Assembly (NCBI GenBank): GCA_020747015.1
Contig: JAGTJM010000069.1
Span: forward strand, 62,001-126,000
Reading direction: 5' to 3'
Source: Pyrenochaeta sp. MPI-SDFR-AT-0127
Taxonomy: Eukaryota > Ascomycota > Dothideomycetes > Pleosporales > Cucurbitariaceae
DNA: 64,000 nucleotides
Shown: in pieces, positions 45,112 through 56,061 of the stretch
How the letters are laid out: each line of letters opens with the position of its first letter
How positions within the stretch are numbered: position 1 is the first letter of the stretch
Made by a program: the position numbers and the translations under genes
Notes under the pieces: model-generated
Databases searched by the model: none
What the model saw: only the letters and a program-made list of their open reading frames with translations
Told to the model about the DNA's origin: nothing

Positions 45112-46328
45112 ATGGCGCCTTAGGTCCATGCGGAACAGCGCTAATAGCTTTCTGGACATGCTTCCCGGTTATATTTTTGACCAATAATTTGCAAATCCCA
45201 ATGCTGTTTCTTGATATGCTCGATTATCGGCATGAAAACACTTGCGTGTACCGGTCTCGACTGCGACATCAGACACACCGAGCATAGATCTATGCGAATA
45301 AGGTCCTACCGCGTCCTTCCGGGAGTGGGACAACATGTATGATACAAAAGGTGTTTCCTAGGATTCACGATCCTGCACAGCGAATCACTAGGCGGATTCG
45401 AGATCTGCAATGTCAACTTTTACAAGCCACGATGGTAAGCAGTAATGATGTTTGCACTTGTAACCATCGTGGATACCTGGATACCACGCCCATTGGTCGC
45501 CCAAAGCGCTGAGTTGAAAATTAATTAGTCTATTGGTACGTAAGTTGCGGTATGGGGGTTGCAGCTCGAGCTCCAAATTTCTTACTCTTTCTGTGAGGAG
45601 CCCATAAAAATTTCCCACGAAGGAGCTCGTAATTTTTCTGGTTGCTACGATAACCGCGGATTTGGTAACGGTCTAACACTCAGAGAAAACAAGCTCTTTC
45701 ATCTAGCAAGTGACCTTACATCTAGACACTACGATTGTACTGCTGGGCGAGTCGTGCATAGTGCCAAGCCTTCGCGGCTTATCACCCTCACCCTCACCCC
45801 CACCGAGGAGGAGCAAATGTTAGTCCGTAGGCAGAAACCTCCGAAAGCTAGACGTGACCTGTTCGGCAATGATTTGATATTGGCACGTTCTGACATGCGG
45901 GGAACCATACTGGAGGGTGCCTGAACGCGTGCTCAGGTGGTTACGATCGCCAGCGCCAAAAACGGCGTTAGGGACAGTAAGAAACAACTCTGTAGATCAT
46001 TATTGAACCTTTACAAAATGACGTCGTGATTCCTAGTTAAGTCGCCGTACCGTGGACAAGATTCGCCGCTTGTCGATTCAGGAGTATCGCGGATGAATAA
46101 TACTCGATCGGGATTGGCTACGACCCCTGTTCTCGTATTGGCTCGGGACTCCCCAGATCCGGTAGCACCCTTGTAGTTGGAGACTCTAGCCTCCCTAACC
46201 TGACTACTTCCACGAATTTGGAGGACTATTTCCTAGTTTCACACCATCTATACCCGGTACTACCTGAAAAAAGACAGCTCCGCTGTTAGTGAAGCGATCG
46301 ACAGCGGGGAGCATACCCAAGATAGTGG
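45112..46328. other. Intergenic, possible decayed coding DNA
   Basis: About 1.2 kb after the HET gene. A 121-codon frame (45559-45924, plus) has no family match. It could be remnant HET C-terminal sequence or chance. Confidence 0.45.
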
Positions 46329-46507
46329 TTGACCGCGGTACTTTTTCAGCAGTGTGTGAGCATTATCATGCCGCTTTGGGTTGAAGAATGACATGTTGAC
46401 CTGAATCAGGGGCTCTTAGAAGCATCTAAGCAAAGAACGGTCCGTAAGTGGCGTGGACGTAGTTTGCGGGGAGATCATTCACCATGGTATTTGACCGCGG
46501 TTCTTTT
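46329..46507 (+). promoter_or_regulatory. Two copies of a CCGCGG-centred element upstream of the peroxygenase gene
   Basis: TTGACCGCGGTACTTTT (near 46329-46345) and TTGACCGCGGTTCTTTT (46491-46507) match at 16 of 17 positions, 162 bp apart, on the same strand. CCGCGG is an inverted CCG pair, the kind of core bound by Zn2Cys6 regulators. Binding is inferred only. Confidence 0.45.
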
Positions 46508-46574
46508 GACGGAGCAAGACAGGTGGCGATGACTGTATGCTACTGTGCCCGCCTACCTACCTACAAAATGGAAT

Positions 46575-46582
46575 TTATAAGG
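46575..46582 (+). promoter_or_regulatory. TATA-like box of the peroxygenase gene
   Basis: TTATAAGG, about 63-70 nt upstream of the ATG at 46645. Confidence 0.45.
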
Positions 46583-46644
46583 CACTGTGACTCCACTTAT
46601 AGGCCCTCCTTTACAACATCAACTTTGTATCCACTACCGTCAAT

Positions 46645-48078
46645 ATGAAGTTTTCTTCTCTTCAACCCCTTCTCGCTACTTTATTGTTTCCACTTGCCAA
46701 TGCCTTTCCCGCAGCAATGCTGGAAGCTGCCGCCAGTGACCCAACGATCTTGAAACGTGCTGAGAAACTTCTTTCTTCGCGGCAAGCAGGTGCAGACGCA
46801 GCAACAGCAGTCTTTGAGCCCATACCAATCTTCAACGCGCAAAGGCAGTATGTCAACGTCAGTAAAGGCAGTGGTCATGAATATGTTCCTCCTGGTCGCG
46901 GCGACTTAAGAGGGCCTTGCCCTGGCCTCAATGCATTTGCTAATCACAGTAAGTAAAATCATGAGGACACATTGATGCCTTGTTCTCTGACAACTCGACA
47001 GATTTTCTGCCACATAACGGATACGCCAGTGTAACACAATATATTGAAGCAACAACCAAAGTTGTTGGTATGGGTCCTAATCTTGCACTATTCCTCTCTG
47101 CTCTCGGCGGTGCTCTGGACGGAGATATCCTGAACTGGTCAATAGGCGGCAAGCCATCCCTTGCACAGGGCGGCGTGACCGGTGTCCTTGGAAATGGCCT
47201 CATAGGCTCGCATAACAAGTATGAGGGCGATGCATCTCCCACTCGACCAGATCTCTACGAGTCTGGCAATAATTGGATGACTGTCACGCAGCAGTTCCAA
47301 GAACTGATCAACTACTCGCCTGGTGGCCAAGTAACGCTGGACTCACTCACAAACTTCCGCTCGCATCGATTCGATACCCAGATTGCCAACAACCCATACT
47401 TTTTCAATGGACCTTTCTCAGGTGTCCTTGTACAGCCCGCAGCCTACACTTTCATCTACCGCTTCATGGCAAATCACAGTGAAGCAAATCCAGCGGGATT
47501 GTTGAGTTATGATGTCATTCAGTCCTGGTTCGGCGTGCAGGGGTCGAATGGCAACTACAATGCTGTGCAGGGAGCAGAGCGCATTCCTGATAACTGGGTG
47601 TGTCTGTCACATAACTATTAATGTTACCTTCACTAACAAGTCCTTAGTACAAGCGCGCTGTCGAGTATCCGTACGACACGCCTTACTTCCTTGCCGACGC
47701 CGTAAACGCTGCTGTCTTGCACCCCAAGTTTCTCAGCATTGGCGGGTAAGTACATTTCCAACATCTCCTACTCTAACATACTAACGCGTCGTTCATAGCA
47801 ATACCGGCACAACCAACTCTTTCACTGGAGTTGACGTTGCTGATCTGACCGGTGGTGTTTTCAACTCACAATCTCTTCTTCAAGGTAATAATCTCGCCTG
47901 CTTCCTATACCAACTCTCTGCCCAGGCCAAGCCAGATATTCTCCTCGGCGCACTCGACGCACTCACCGGAGCTATTGGCAGGATCATTGGGGGTTTGAGC
48001 TGCCCACAATTGAAGGCTATTGATAAAGGGCAGCTTCAAAGGTTCCCAGGATACACTCGACAAGCGGTTTATGGTTAG
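46645..48078 (+). CDS. Heme-thiolate peroxygenase (chloroperoxidase/UPO family)
   Basis: Four exons (46645-46948, 47002-47597, 47648-47745, 47799-48078) give 425 residues. A signal peptide (MKFSSLQPLLATLLFPLANA) is followed by a propeptide-like stretch. The heme ligand motif is RGPCPGLNAFANH (Cys92), continuing NFLPHNGYAS across the first intron. The second family motif, HNKYEGDASPTRPD, supplies the Glu and metal-site Ser. These match Peroxidase_2 proteins, which use H2O2 to oxyfunctionalise or halogenate organic substrates outside the cell. Four candidate N-glycosylation sites are visible, including NVSK and NHSE. The neighbouring convergent gene encodes a secreted-type carboxylesterase. Confidence 0.93.
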
Positions 48079-48297
48079 GAAGATGGACACCAGACCGGCG
48101 AGAGTGGATGACTGTTCATGAATAACGAGAGGACACATGCATTACTTAGATGCTTGAGAATGACAGAGTACATAACAGCACAAGCATGCAAAAGATCGCA
48201 CATATTATGAAATTTAAATAATATACTCATGTTACTCATGACATTTTTCTGGATATTTGCTATCGCCAGAGCTATTCTAGTGCGATAATCGTGAACC

Positions 48298-49946
48298 TTA
48301 CGGGGGTAGAGGTGAACCATTTGGTGTTGTTCCGTTGCATGGTGCCTCAAGCGCACTCTCCTTGATCGGCTGCACGACCTGGTCCTGATACCCTATCAAT
48401 ACTGCCTCACCGGTGGGCTCATACTGGTCCCAGCCAAGTGTCGGCAGCCCATTTATCGGATCCTCGGCAAAGGCTAACCAATAGTCCTGCAACTTTTCGC
48501 TGACCTCCTTTTGGAACTCGGTGCCTTCGCCTCGCGCAATTCCATACGTTCCAAAGATCAAAGGAAGATCGGAAGAATGGTATGCATCCTCCCACCACTG
48601 CGGGGCAATGTTACTAAAATTTCCACCGTACAAGAACCGGTACGTCGATGTATTGGTTGCATATCGATCTTGCGTTGTCTTCACTACAGGACACAGGAAG
48701 AGTTGTGCAGTCAAGACGTCGGCAGCTGCTTTAGATGGACCGTAAGTGCGGTTGTATGGAAGGAAGGCGATTGCCTCGTTGGTCGTGGTACCGATGATGG
48801 CAGGTTTACGTGTATAATTGCTTGCTAAAGCTCGCGCTGTATAGTTGGCAAAATTGGTGCGGTCATCGACAATAGGACTGAAGGATAGAGACGGTGTTGT
48901 GCCATTATCAGCGCGGGCCTTTAGGTACCTGACAATCGCCGACGTGTTCACTCCTCGCAAGCATTCGACCTCTGCCTCAGCGTCGCTACCACCGCAACCA
49001 AAGTGCTTCGCAACGAAGGTGAAATTTGTTTGCTCAACATCGGTGTTGATAAGAGGTAAGAACGACGATCCAGAGTTCATGATTAGACCAGACACAATGG
49101 GATCTTCCGGGTATGCGAAGTTGTAGTTGTCGACTGAGATTGCGCCTGCTGATTGGCCCCATAACGTTATGCGATTTGGATCACCACCGAATTTGGCGAT
49201 GTTGTCGCGGATCCATTCAACGCCTAATCGCTGGTCAAGTAGACCTAGATTTTGTTCAGCAAGTGGAAGACCTGCAGCGTTTGGGAATCCGAAAATGTTG
49301 ACCCGGTAACTGTGGAGTCTGATGAGCTTGTGGTCATGACATAACCAGTGCAGTGAACTTACTTTATTCCCACGACAATGTGTTTTCCACTCCTTTCGAT
49401 CCATGAACTTGGATTCTGATAAGGCACTGTACCACCTCCTGTCTGGAAGCCTCCACCATAGATCCAAGCAATGACAGGCAAGAGCTCAGTAGAGTTTTCT
49501 GAGCATTGAGATTCATTCCAGGGCGTCCAAACATTGACCGACAAACAGTCTTCTCCTTGGTAGTTTTGAGGATTTATAATAAATTCGGGAGCGTCGGTCA
49601 ACCAGACATTCGGCGAAACATTCGCGTCCGCCTCGAACTGGGGACACGCATGGCCAAATTTAGTTGCATCGATTGGTTCATTCTCCTTTGATTTTGGGGC
49701 TGGCGGCAGCCAACGACGCGCGCCAACTGGTTGCTCTGCAAATGGAATACCGAGGAATTGTGCGACATCCGGGGTTAAATCGTTTATAAAGCCCTGAACT
49801 GTACCAGAGGTTGTATCAACATTTAGAGATCTAATAGCGTTCACGGTCTGAAATTCAAGGATGCCCAGAAGGGCTGCAAGAGCGAACGCCATGGTACACA
49901 GCAACGCGAGGACAAAGTTGTTGAGAAATCCATTGCGGAGGAGCAT
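48298..49946 (-). CDS. Type-B carboxylesterase, signal-anchored or secreted
   Basis: Two exons (49363-49946, 48298-49309) with a 53-nt intron give 531 residues. The N-terminus has a long hydrophobic segment (NNFVLALLCTMAFALAALLG), either an uncleaved anchor or a signal peptide. The family signature EDCLSVNVWTP and IAWIYGGGF oxyanion loop precede VVGINYRVNIFGFP, which spans the intron. The nucleophile is Ser248 in LWGQSAGAIS, the acid is probably the Glu of GTTTNEAIAF, and the His lies in YHSSDLPLIFG. About nine N-glycosylation sequons (e.g. NFTF, NYTA, NRTY) fit a secretory protein. Substrate unknown. Confidence 0.92.
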
Positions 49947-50376
49947 TGCCTTTTCAATCTGCCTCGGTCAAGGATCGTCGCTCGTCATAGCCATTTGACT
50001 TGCATGGGTTCTCATCTAAGTGTCGGACCGCGACCCGCTTTTGACGATGTTCGCGGTTCACGTGACACGCACCATAACAAAAGATATCTTTCATGTGCAT
50101 CCAAAATGACGTTGTACATCGCGAGGTTCTTGAATGTAGCGCAGCTATATGTGTAGAAGGATATTCCGAAGCTCATGCATGGTGTTGAGCGCTGAAACCC
50201 CGTCCCGAGGAGCTGGTCGATTTTCGGCCCGTGCGCCGTCCCCACACTTCACCCCACCTTTGGTCGGACCGCTCGCCGATGCGCAAGTCGTCATAACTGC
50301 GGCTCTTCCAACGGTTATGCGTGAGGTTTTGTGTCTATAGTCATCACCGCGTCCTTAATCATCTTAAAACACCAAA
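49947..50376. other. Divergent promoter, esterase and SDR genes
   Basis: A 430-bp region between oppositely transcribed genes. No gene seen; it probably holds both promoters. Confidence 0.6.
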
Positions 50377-51333
50377 ATGAAAGTCCTCATTACCGGCGCA
50401 GGCGGCTTCGTTGGCCAGATCCTTGCGAAGAAGCTCATCGAGACAGACCCCTCTACTTCTCTCATCCTTGCTGATGTTAAGGAGCCATCAAACCCAACAA
50501 CCTCAAAGAATGTTCAGACTGTTGCTGCGGATCTCACAGATGTGGCAGCCTCTGAATCCCTGATAGCTCAATCGCCAGATGCGGTATATATCCTCCACGG
50601 CATAATGTCCAGTGGATCAGAGGCGAACCTTGAGTTGGGATTAAAAGTCAACTTCGAATCTGTCCGCCAGCTGCTCGATGTCATTAGGGTGAAGCGACCA
50701 GGAATCAAGGTGGTCTTCACATCATCCTGTGCAGTCTTCGGGCGCAAAGCGGTGGAGAATGTTGCAACGGAAACCGACATCGTGCCCATGCCGGAATCCA
50801 GCTATGGCACCCAAAAGCTCATGATCGAGTTTCTTGTCAATGATTATTCGCGCAGAGGGCTCATTGATGGAAGAGCCGTACGTTTACCGACGGTCTTCGT
50901 ACGTGCCGGCGCACCGACAGCAGCAGCATCGTCCTTTGTTTCAGGCATCGTACGTGAGCCTGTCCACGGAAAGGAGTCTGAGTTGCCATGCGACCCAAGC
51001 ATCGGTATCTGGCTGACTTCTCCACGAGCATTGGCAACAAATCTCGTGCATGCAATCAAAGTACCAGCAGAGAAATTTGGTCATTTCAGACAGGTCCTGT
51101 TACCAGGTTATACGGCTACAAGTGGAGAAATCTTGGATGCTTTGGAAAAGGTGGCTGGAAAAGAGACGCGAGCACTTGTTAAGGAGAAGAGGGACGAGAC
51201 AATTCAAAGAATCGTGCTAAGTTGGCCCGCCGGGTATGACACAGCGAGGGCAAAGGAGTTGGGTTTCAGCGAGGATGTAGGATTGGAGCAGACCATCCGA
51301 GATTTCATTGACGGAGAGAAGCAGACGTCGTAG
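50377..51333 (+). CDS. NAD-dependent epimerase/dehydratase, DenD (D-erythronate dehydrogenase)-like SDR
   Basis: A single exon of 318 residues. MKVLITGAGGFVGQILAKKL carries the extended-SDR NAD(P) motif GxxGxxG (residues 7-13), followed by ADLTD. Catalytic residues are the Ser in FTSSCAVFG and Y143-x3-K147 (YGTQK). The C-terminal half has GIVREPVHGKESELPCDPSI and WLTSPRALATNLVHA, as in DenD-type proteins that oxidise four-carbon sugar acids. There is no signal peptide, so it is probably cytosolic. The assignment to an extended SDR is secure; the substrate is by resemblance only. Confidence 0.88.
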   Translation: MKVLITGAGGFVGQILAKKLIETDPSTSLILADVKEPSNPTTSKNVQTVAADLTDVAASESLIAQSPDAVYILHGIMSSGSEANLELGLKVNFESVRQLLDVIRVKRPGIKVVFTSSCAVFGRKAVENVATETDIVPMPESSYGTQKLMIEFLVNDYSRRGLIDGRAVRLPTVFVRAGAPTAAASSFVSGIVREPVHGKESELPCDPSIGIWLTSPRALATNLVHAIKVPAEKFGHFRQVLLPGYTATSGEILDALEKVAGKETRALVKEKRDETIQRIVLSWPAGYDTARAKELGFSEDVGLEQTIRDFIDGEKQTS

Positions 51334-51902
51334 AGGTCTAGAGTATTCAAAGCTCCCGTGCGGCCGTTATCAAAGGAAGGCTTAAGGAATATACCAAATT
51401 CTCTTAGCTAAGGTGCGCAGTTCCTATACTCTTGGGATGAAATTGCAGTATTAAGTGCTTCACATAGTAAAATCATGTATTTTGTTTGGTTGTAGATACA
51501 TTGAGTGGGGACGGCGACTAGACCATGCTATATTATAACAAGAGTTTCTTGTCAGATAAAATAAACAGACTTGGTTTTCCAGAGTCCTTTCCGTTACACA
51601 AAGAAGGCATGCTGAAATCTTCAATGGTGGCCCAAACGCACCAACTAATTTTGACTCGCCAAAAGTCCCGTCACTGGTAATTGTGAGTTTACAACTCATT
51701 GATATGACAATGTACAGAACCATGCAGCATCATAACTCGAGGGCACACCCAAGATCCTCCCCACCTTCCTATTACCCATTCTATGTGTTTAGCGACCAGT
51801 CTCGTGAGAGTAAGTGACATTAAAATTTCTTCTAGGTCTGCGATACAGCGACTGCGAACGTTGCCTAACCTTGTGCGCTCCTGTTCAAGCCATACTCCAG
51901 CT
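51334..51902. other. Intergenic, no gene seen
   Basis: The SDR 3' flank and upstream region of the next gene. Nothing else supported. Confidence 0.55.
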
Positions 51903-52632
51903 ATGGTAAATCAAAAGGCCCAGATTTGGTTCTTTCCCAATAACTGATATCCAGCAGGGCTGCCGGTCTGAATATTGGACACCTGAGAATCAGGGAGTGC
52001 CCCTTCTTCGACTGCAGTACAAATTATCATCTATAAGTGCACAGTGGCCAGCGTATTGGAGGCAAGAAAAAGCACGTAATCAACAACAGAAAAGACAAAA
52101 GCGAAAGAAACTTATCCGCGAGCGGAACAAGAGATTCATTGCGCAACTAATACATAAAAGGCAAGAGGTTCGAGCCTGGAAGAAGCAGGCAGCCGAAATG
52201 GTGAAACAGTTGTTTGCGCTCATGGGACAGTACATTGAGAACCCTTTATCCGTATCATCAGAAGACTGGGACCATATCACCAGAGGCAATATTGGAAAGG
52301 TGCGAGCCTATTTCGGTAGGAGATTTCCACCTAGCACATGGCCTTCCGGGATCTCCTACTTGAACATGATTGCATTTGCAAAGCTCCGTCAAGCAGAGTT
52401 GGCAGATCAGAAGGCATGTATCGAAGCCAAAATTACGCCGATTCAGTACGAGGCCGCGCAATATAAGAAACAGAGCGAGCTCCTAGCGCGATACTGTATC
52501 GACCTGCTAAGCGTCACACCTCAAGAATCGGAGGGTGCGATAGAAGGATGCGATGTCGAGAAGATTGAGTCTTTGATAGCTCAGTGGGTAAGGGTTGCAC
52601 GGAACCGGGAGGCTGGAGAGGATGGAACATAG
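51903..52632 (+). CDS. Unrecognised coiled-coil protein
   Basis: The main frame (51955-52632) lacks an early ATG. A coding exon consisting of ATG alone (51903-51905) plus a 49-nt intron (GTAAAT...TATCCAG, 51906-51954) restores one and gives 226 residues starting MQGCRSEYWTPENQGVPLLR. The first third is highly basic and helical (QEKARNQQQKRQKRKKLIRE), probably coiled coil. I recognise no domain. The last part is acidic (SEGAIEGCDVEKIESLIAQ). The internal ATG at about 52198 is a fallback start. It is convergent with MTC6, and function cannot be inferred. Confidence 0.5.
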
Positions 52633-52933
52633 AATTAGACGTGTTGAATAGCAACACTTATATTATAGAAATCAATTATATCGTCCACCTTGACTGAAAT
52701 TACATGCTACTAAATCTCGGTGAGATTAAATAGAAGTGCACAGTGCAATCAATGTGTCGTTGAGACACGACTGTAATGAGTCAATTCAGTCGTCCTCTCG
52801 GCACCAGATGGACCGGATGAACATCATTTTACGTCTTCATTACGATAATCTATAAATATCGAGCCCTAATAAAAAAAGGACCCTACTAGTTCTCGGCTAT
52901 TGTACAATTTCAACTATTACATTTTTCAACATC
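52633..52933. other. Short intergenic region between convergent genes
   Basis: AT-rich 3' flanks. No feature seen. Confidence 0.6.
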
Positions 52934-55141
52934 TCAACTAGGCACACCTTCGTACGCCCAGCCATCAATTATACGTCTCCGCCGCCCCTTTTTGTCCTCT
53001 TGTCTATTCGCTGCACACTTGACAAAGAATGTAAGCGCTGCTAACACAAAGATAATCACGGCAGCAACGGCAGGCACGACCACAATGCGAATCCGATCTG
53101 TATCTGTTCTGGGCAAGTATGGACATGTGCCGTTCCGACCAATAACCCAACAGTCAGGGACGTTCAATTGGTTGAGGTCGATGAAGACAGCATCATTGTT
53201 TGGCGCAGTTTGACGGTAGGTCTGGAGTGCTGCTAGGAGGTGGTTGTTCTCGAGCGCGGTATGCGGTACGCTGAACCGGAACGGGGGGCTACAGACGGAG
53301 GAAGCATCGTTGTAGTTCGCATCGGTTGGAGACAACTGCCAATTGTAAGGTTGTGATGGGTCTTGACACGCAACGCGGTGGCGCTCTGCGCAGTCTGCCA
53401 CGCGCCATCGGCCTGGGTACGGAGAGGTGGACATGACTACGCAGCGGTTCCCTGTAGGGTTGGAACCTCCAGAAGTGACATTCAGAGGCTGGCCAGGAGC
53501 CCACGACCAGAGCGTGGAATGCACGAAGGCAGCGTACGGCAAAGGGTTCTTATCAGCTGTGATATTGGCGAGGGTCTCGTTCAAGACAGCGCTCAAACCA
53601 CATGAGGTCAAATTGACGATTGAATCAATGGGTTTCATGAGATCGGGAGTCGCACCAATATCGAGATCCGGAAAAGAAGATGTTGCCCAGGAAGAATTTG
53701 TGTCTGGCGTTACCGTTAAGTCAGCGGCATCGAACAAGCACCCAGACGAAAGCTGGCCAGCAGTATCATAAGTTGTCTGGATAACTTGCTTGATCGTTCC
53801 TGGCGGGAAAATTGCGTCCAAATCAGGCCCATAATTATAATACTGCATCTGTGGATCGATGGTGCCAAAGCTGTTGATGACTCTGTACAGCTCCTGGAAC
53901 TCCATGAATGCTTCTGTTGGCCACCCGCTTTGCGTAAGCCATTGCCCGTTACTATTTGTAGAGATATTGTAATAGCCTTGAAGCGGACGATTGTTCCAGT
54001 TCACATCATACCACGACGAATTGAGGTTTGCACGCTCAGCTCGCAGATGTGAGGGCGTGTATGTGTCATCGGACAGGTTCGCCCTCATAACGTCACTGAG
54101 AAGCGAACCGGATACTGGCAACTGGTCCTGAGACAAAGTTGGCGCAGGACCATCTGGATCCCGCAATGACGATGCAGCATGGACATTGAGGGTTAAAAGG
54201 GTGATAGCTGCGCCAGTGGTAGTAGCTGTAACTTCCAGAAAGTCCTCCAACAGCCCAGTCAGCAAACCCAATGTCATCAGCGATGTGCAGTTGTAGCTGC
54301 CAACTTGCAACAATGGCGGACCATTGGTCGTCGGATAGCTGATTACAGTGGGTTTCGCTGATAAGCTTGTCGAAGCTGGCGAGCTTGACGAGCTAGCAGC
54401 GGAGGTTGACAAAACTGTCTCGACAGATCCTACAGTTGTTTCTGATGTATCTTGGCGCCTGATAAAGCCCAGGCTTTGTCCCAGAGGCACGAGTGTCGAT
54501 TCTGGAACTCTTGCAGCTGAAGCATCGGTAGAAATCACCACCGTTCGTCCGGTGGCTACTGAAGCTGTCTCATCTTCAGTGCCCAATTGAGGCTGCTCGA
54601 CCGGGCACAGGCTCCATTGTGCTGCAAGCGGATCCCAGTAGACGTCTACTGTAAACTTTCTAAAGCCAACGCCTAAAAGATTGGAGAAGCACTTCTGGAA
54701 CGCATTGTGCTCGTATTGCTTATTGTTGAAGCATGTCTGCTTCAACGAAACCGCTGGTGCAGTATTGAAATTGATAGGGACGCGTAGTCCTACATCTCGT
54801 TGTGCCTGTTTGCCAATTAGAGACTGGTCAGAGCATAGTATTGAAGGTCAGGCTGTGCATGAGATGGTCTGAGAGCCCTGTCCGTTTGGATACGAAAGGC
54901 TACAAAGAGAATAAAGCAATTGCATGCATTCAATGTACAACTCCGTGTGGGGGTTACAGGAGGAGCTAGTGCCATGTAGCTCAGAACAAGGCAAACTCAA
55001 ACCATCGAGGGTGTGCTCCACAACGGGCTATGCCGAAAGATTCGGACATTGACTGCTTACCCTAAATGCCTCGCTCCAAGGTTGAATCCATCGCGTATCA
55101 ACAGCAGCTTGATCCGGGTCATACAAGTTGTTACCCGACAT
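52934..55141 (-). CDS. MTC6: Maintenance of telomere capping protein 6
   Basis: The large frame has no ATG at its conserved beginning. A first exon at 55061-55141 (MSGNNLYDPDQAAVDTRWIQ then PWSEAFR) joins in phase 0 across a 255-nt intron to give AFRAQRDVGLRVPINFNTAP, the conserved MTC6 opening. The total is 650 residues. Landmarks include CFSNLLGVGFRKFTVDVYWD and LCPVEQPQ near the N-terminus. The C-type-lectin-like portion has NRCVVMSTSPYPGRWRVADC and HRVACQDPSQPYNW. One membrane helix (IRIVVVPAVAAVIIFVLAAL) sits before a short basic cytosolic tail. Many N-glycosylation sequons fit a type I membrane protein. Yeast mtc6 mutants are linked genetically to telomere capping, but the molecular role is unknown. 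Confidence 0.9.
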
Positions 55142-55839
55142 TCCCGGCCCCCAACATCAGACGCCGCAACGTGGCACACCTCGCGTGCAACCGCGTAGCT
55201 CTGAGAACCACGAGGCCAGAAACGTGAAAGATATCTTTAGAAACACAGGGACCAACAGCGGACCAACCGCATGAAATATTGCTTGTGATGAAGATGGATG
55301 AGATGAGGCTGCGGTTGATGTCGTTTGATCGACGCGGTAGCCGGTGAGGATAATCACGTGAAACGCTAAATTTCCCACCAATACCGTTACGGTTAAATGT
55401 GTTTTGACCAATCAGGGCTTTTCCATGCTTACCCATGCAGCAAGAAGTACCATGTTGTTGCAGTCAGAACGGCAATGCAATTCAGCGGATATACCGAAAG
55501 CTTGCATTTTTCCTTATTGGTGTTACCTTATTATCGGGTAGAAGCTGCTTATATACATCTCATATACCCAGGGCGCGCACATATACATAGACTGCATCGA
55601 AAAGAACGACGTTGGGGTACAACGCTCGGCACACTTAACATGACTGTTATAGCTGGGTTGACCGATCCCGTGTCGCCAGCGGCCGGTGGCCAGGGGGTTT
55701 GTTTCGGAAGCGAGCAGATCCTTGAGCATTGTCTTACCGGCTTTGTACGACGTCCTTCGACGTCCGAGGTCTACTCCTGAGCTGCCAGGACAACTACTGG
55801 GGGAGATGCAGGTACGCGGCGCATATGATATTGGCGGCA
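55142..55839. other. Upstream region of MTC6
   Basis: No supported gene. A 127-codon plus-strand frame (55397-55780) has no motif. Confidence 0.5.
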
Positions 55840-56061
55840 TTATGGATTGAAGAAGGATGCGATCGGTGAGGAAGAGGAAGTTTGTTGATTGCCGCTTGAA
55901 GAACGGATATTGGATGACCGTTGAGTCCTAAGAGACATGGCCGATGCAAGTGCTCTTACCGATAGCTTCTCCACCAACTCTTTCGACATGCAGTTGCAGT
56001 GAGCCTCGAATACGACTTCGCTACCAGCAAAATGTTCAACACGCGCGTCCAGGATTCGAAG
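55840..56061 (-). CDS. Possible small or terminal exon, Ser-rich C-terminus
   Basis: A 74-codon open stretch on the minus strand whose translation looks coding. It includes EAHCNCMSKELVEKLSVRAL, then a Ser/Gln-rich tail ending SSSSPIASFFNP and a stop at 55840. SxxIxxFF at the very C-terminus resembles a PCNA-interacting (PIP-like) box with Ser in place of Gln. A likely acceptor (TTTGCTGGTAG) lies at about 56018, so this may be the last exon of a spliced gene. Upstream exon candidates in 56060-56600 are ambiguous and I could not join them with confidence. No ATG is certain (49 codons from the first one). Confidence 0.3.
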   Translation of the reverse strand, partial: LRILDARVEHFAGSEVVFEAHCNCMSKELVEKLSVRALASAMSLRTQRSSNIRSSSGNQQTSSSSPIASFFNP

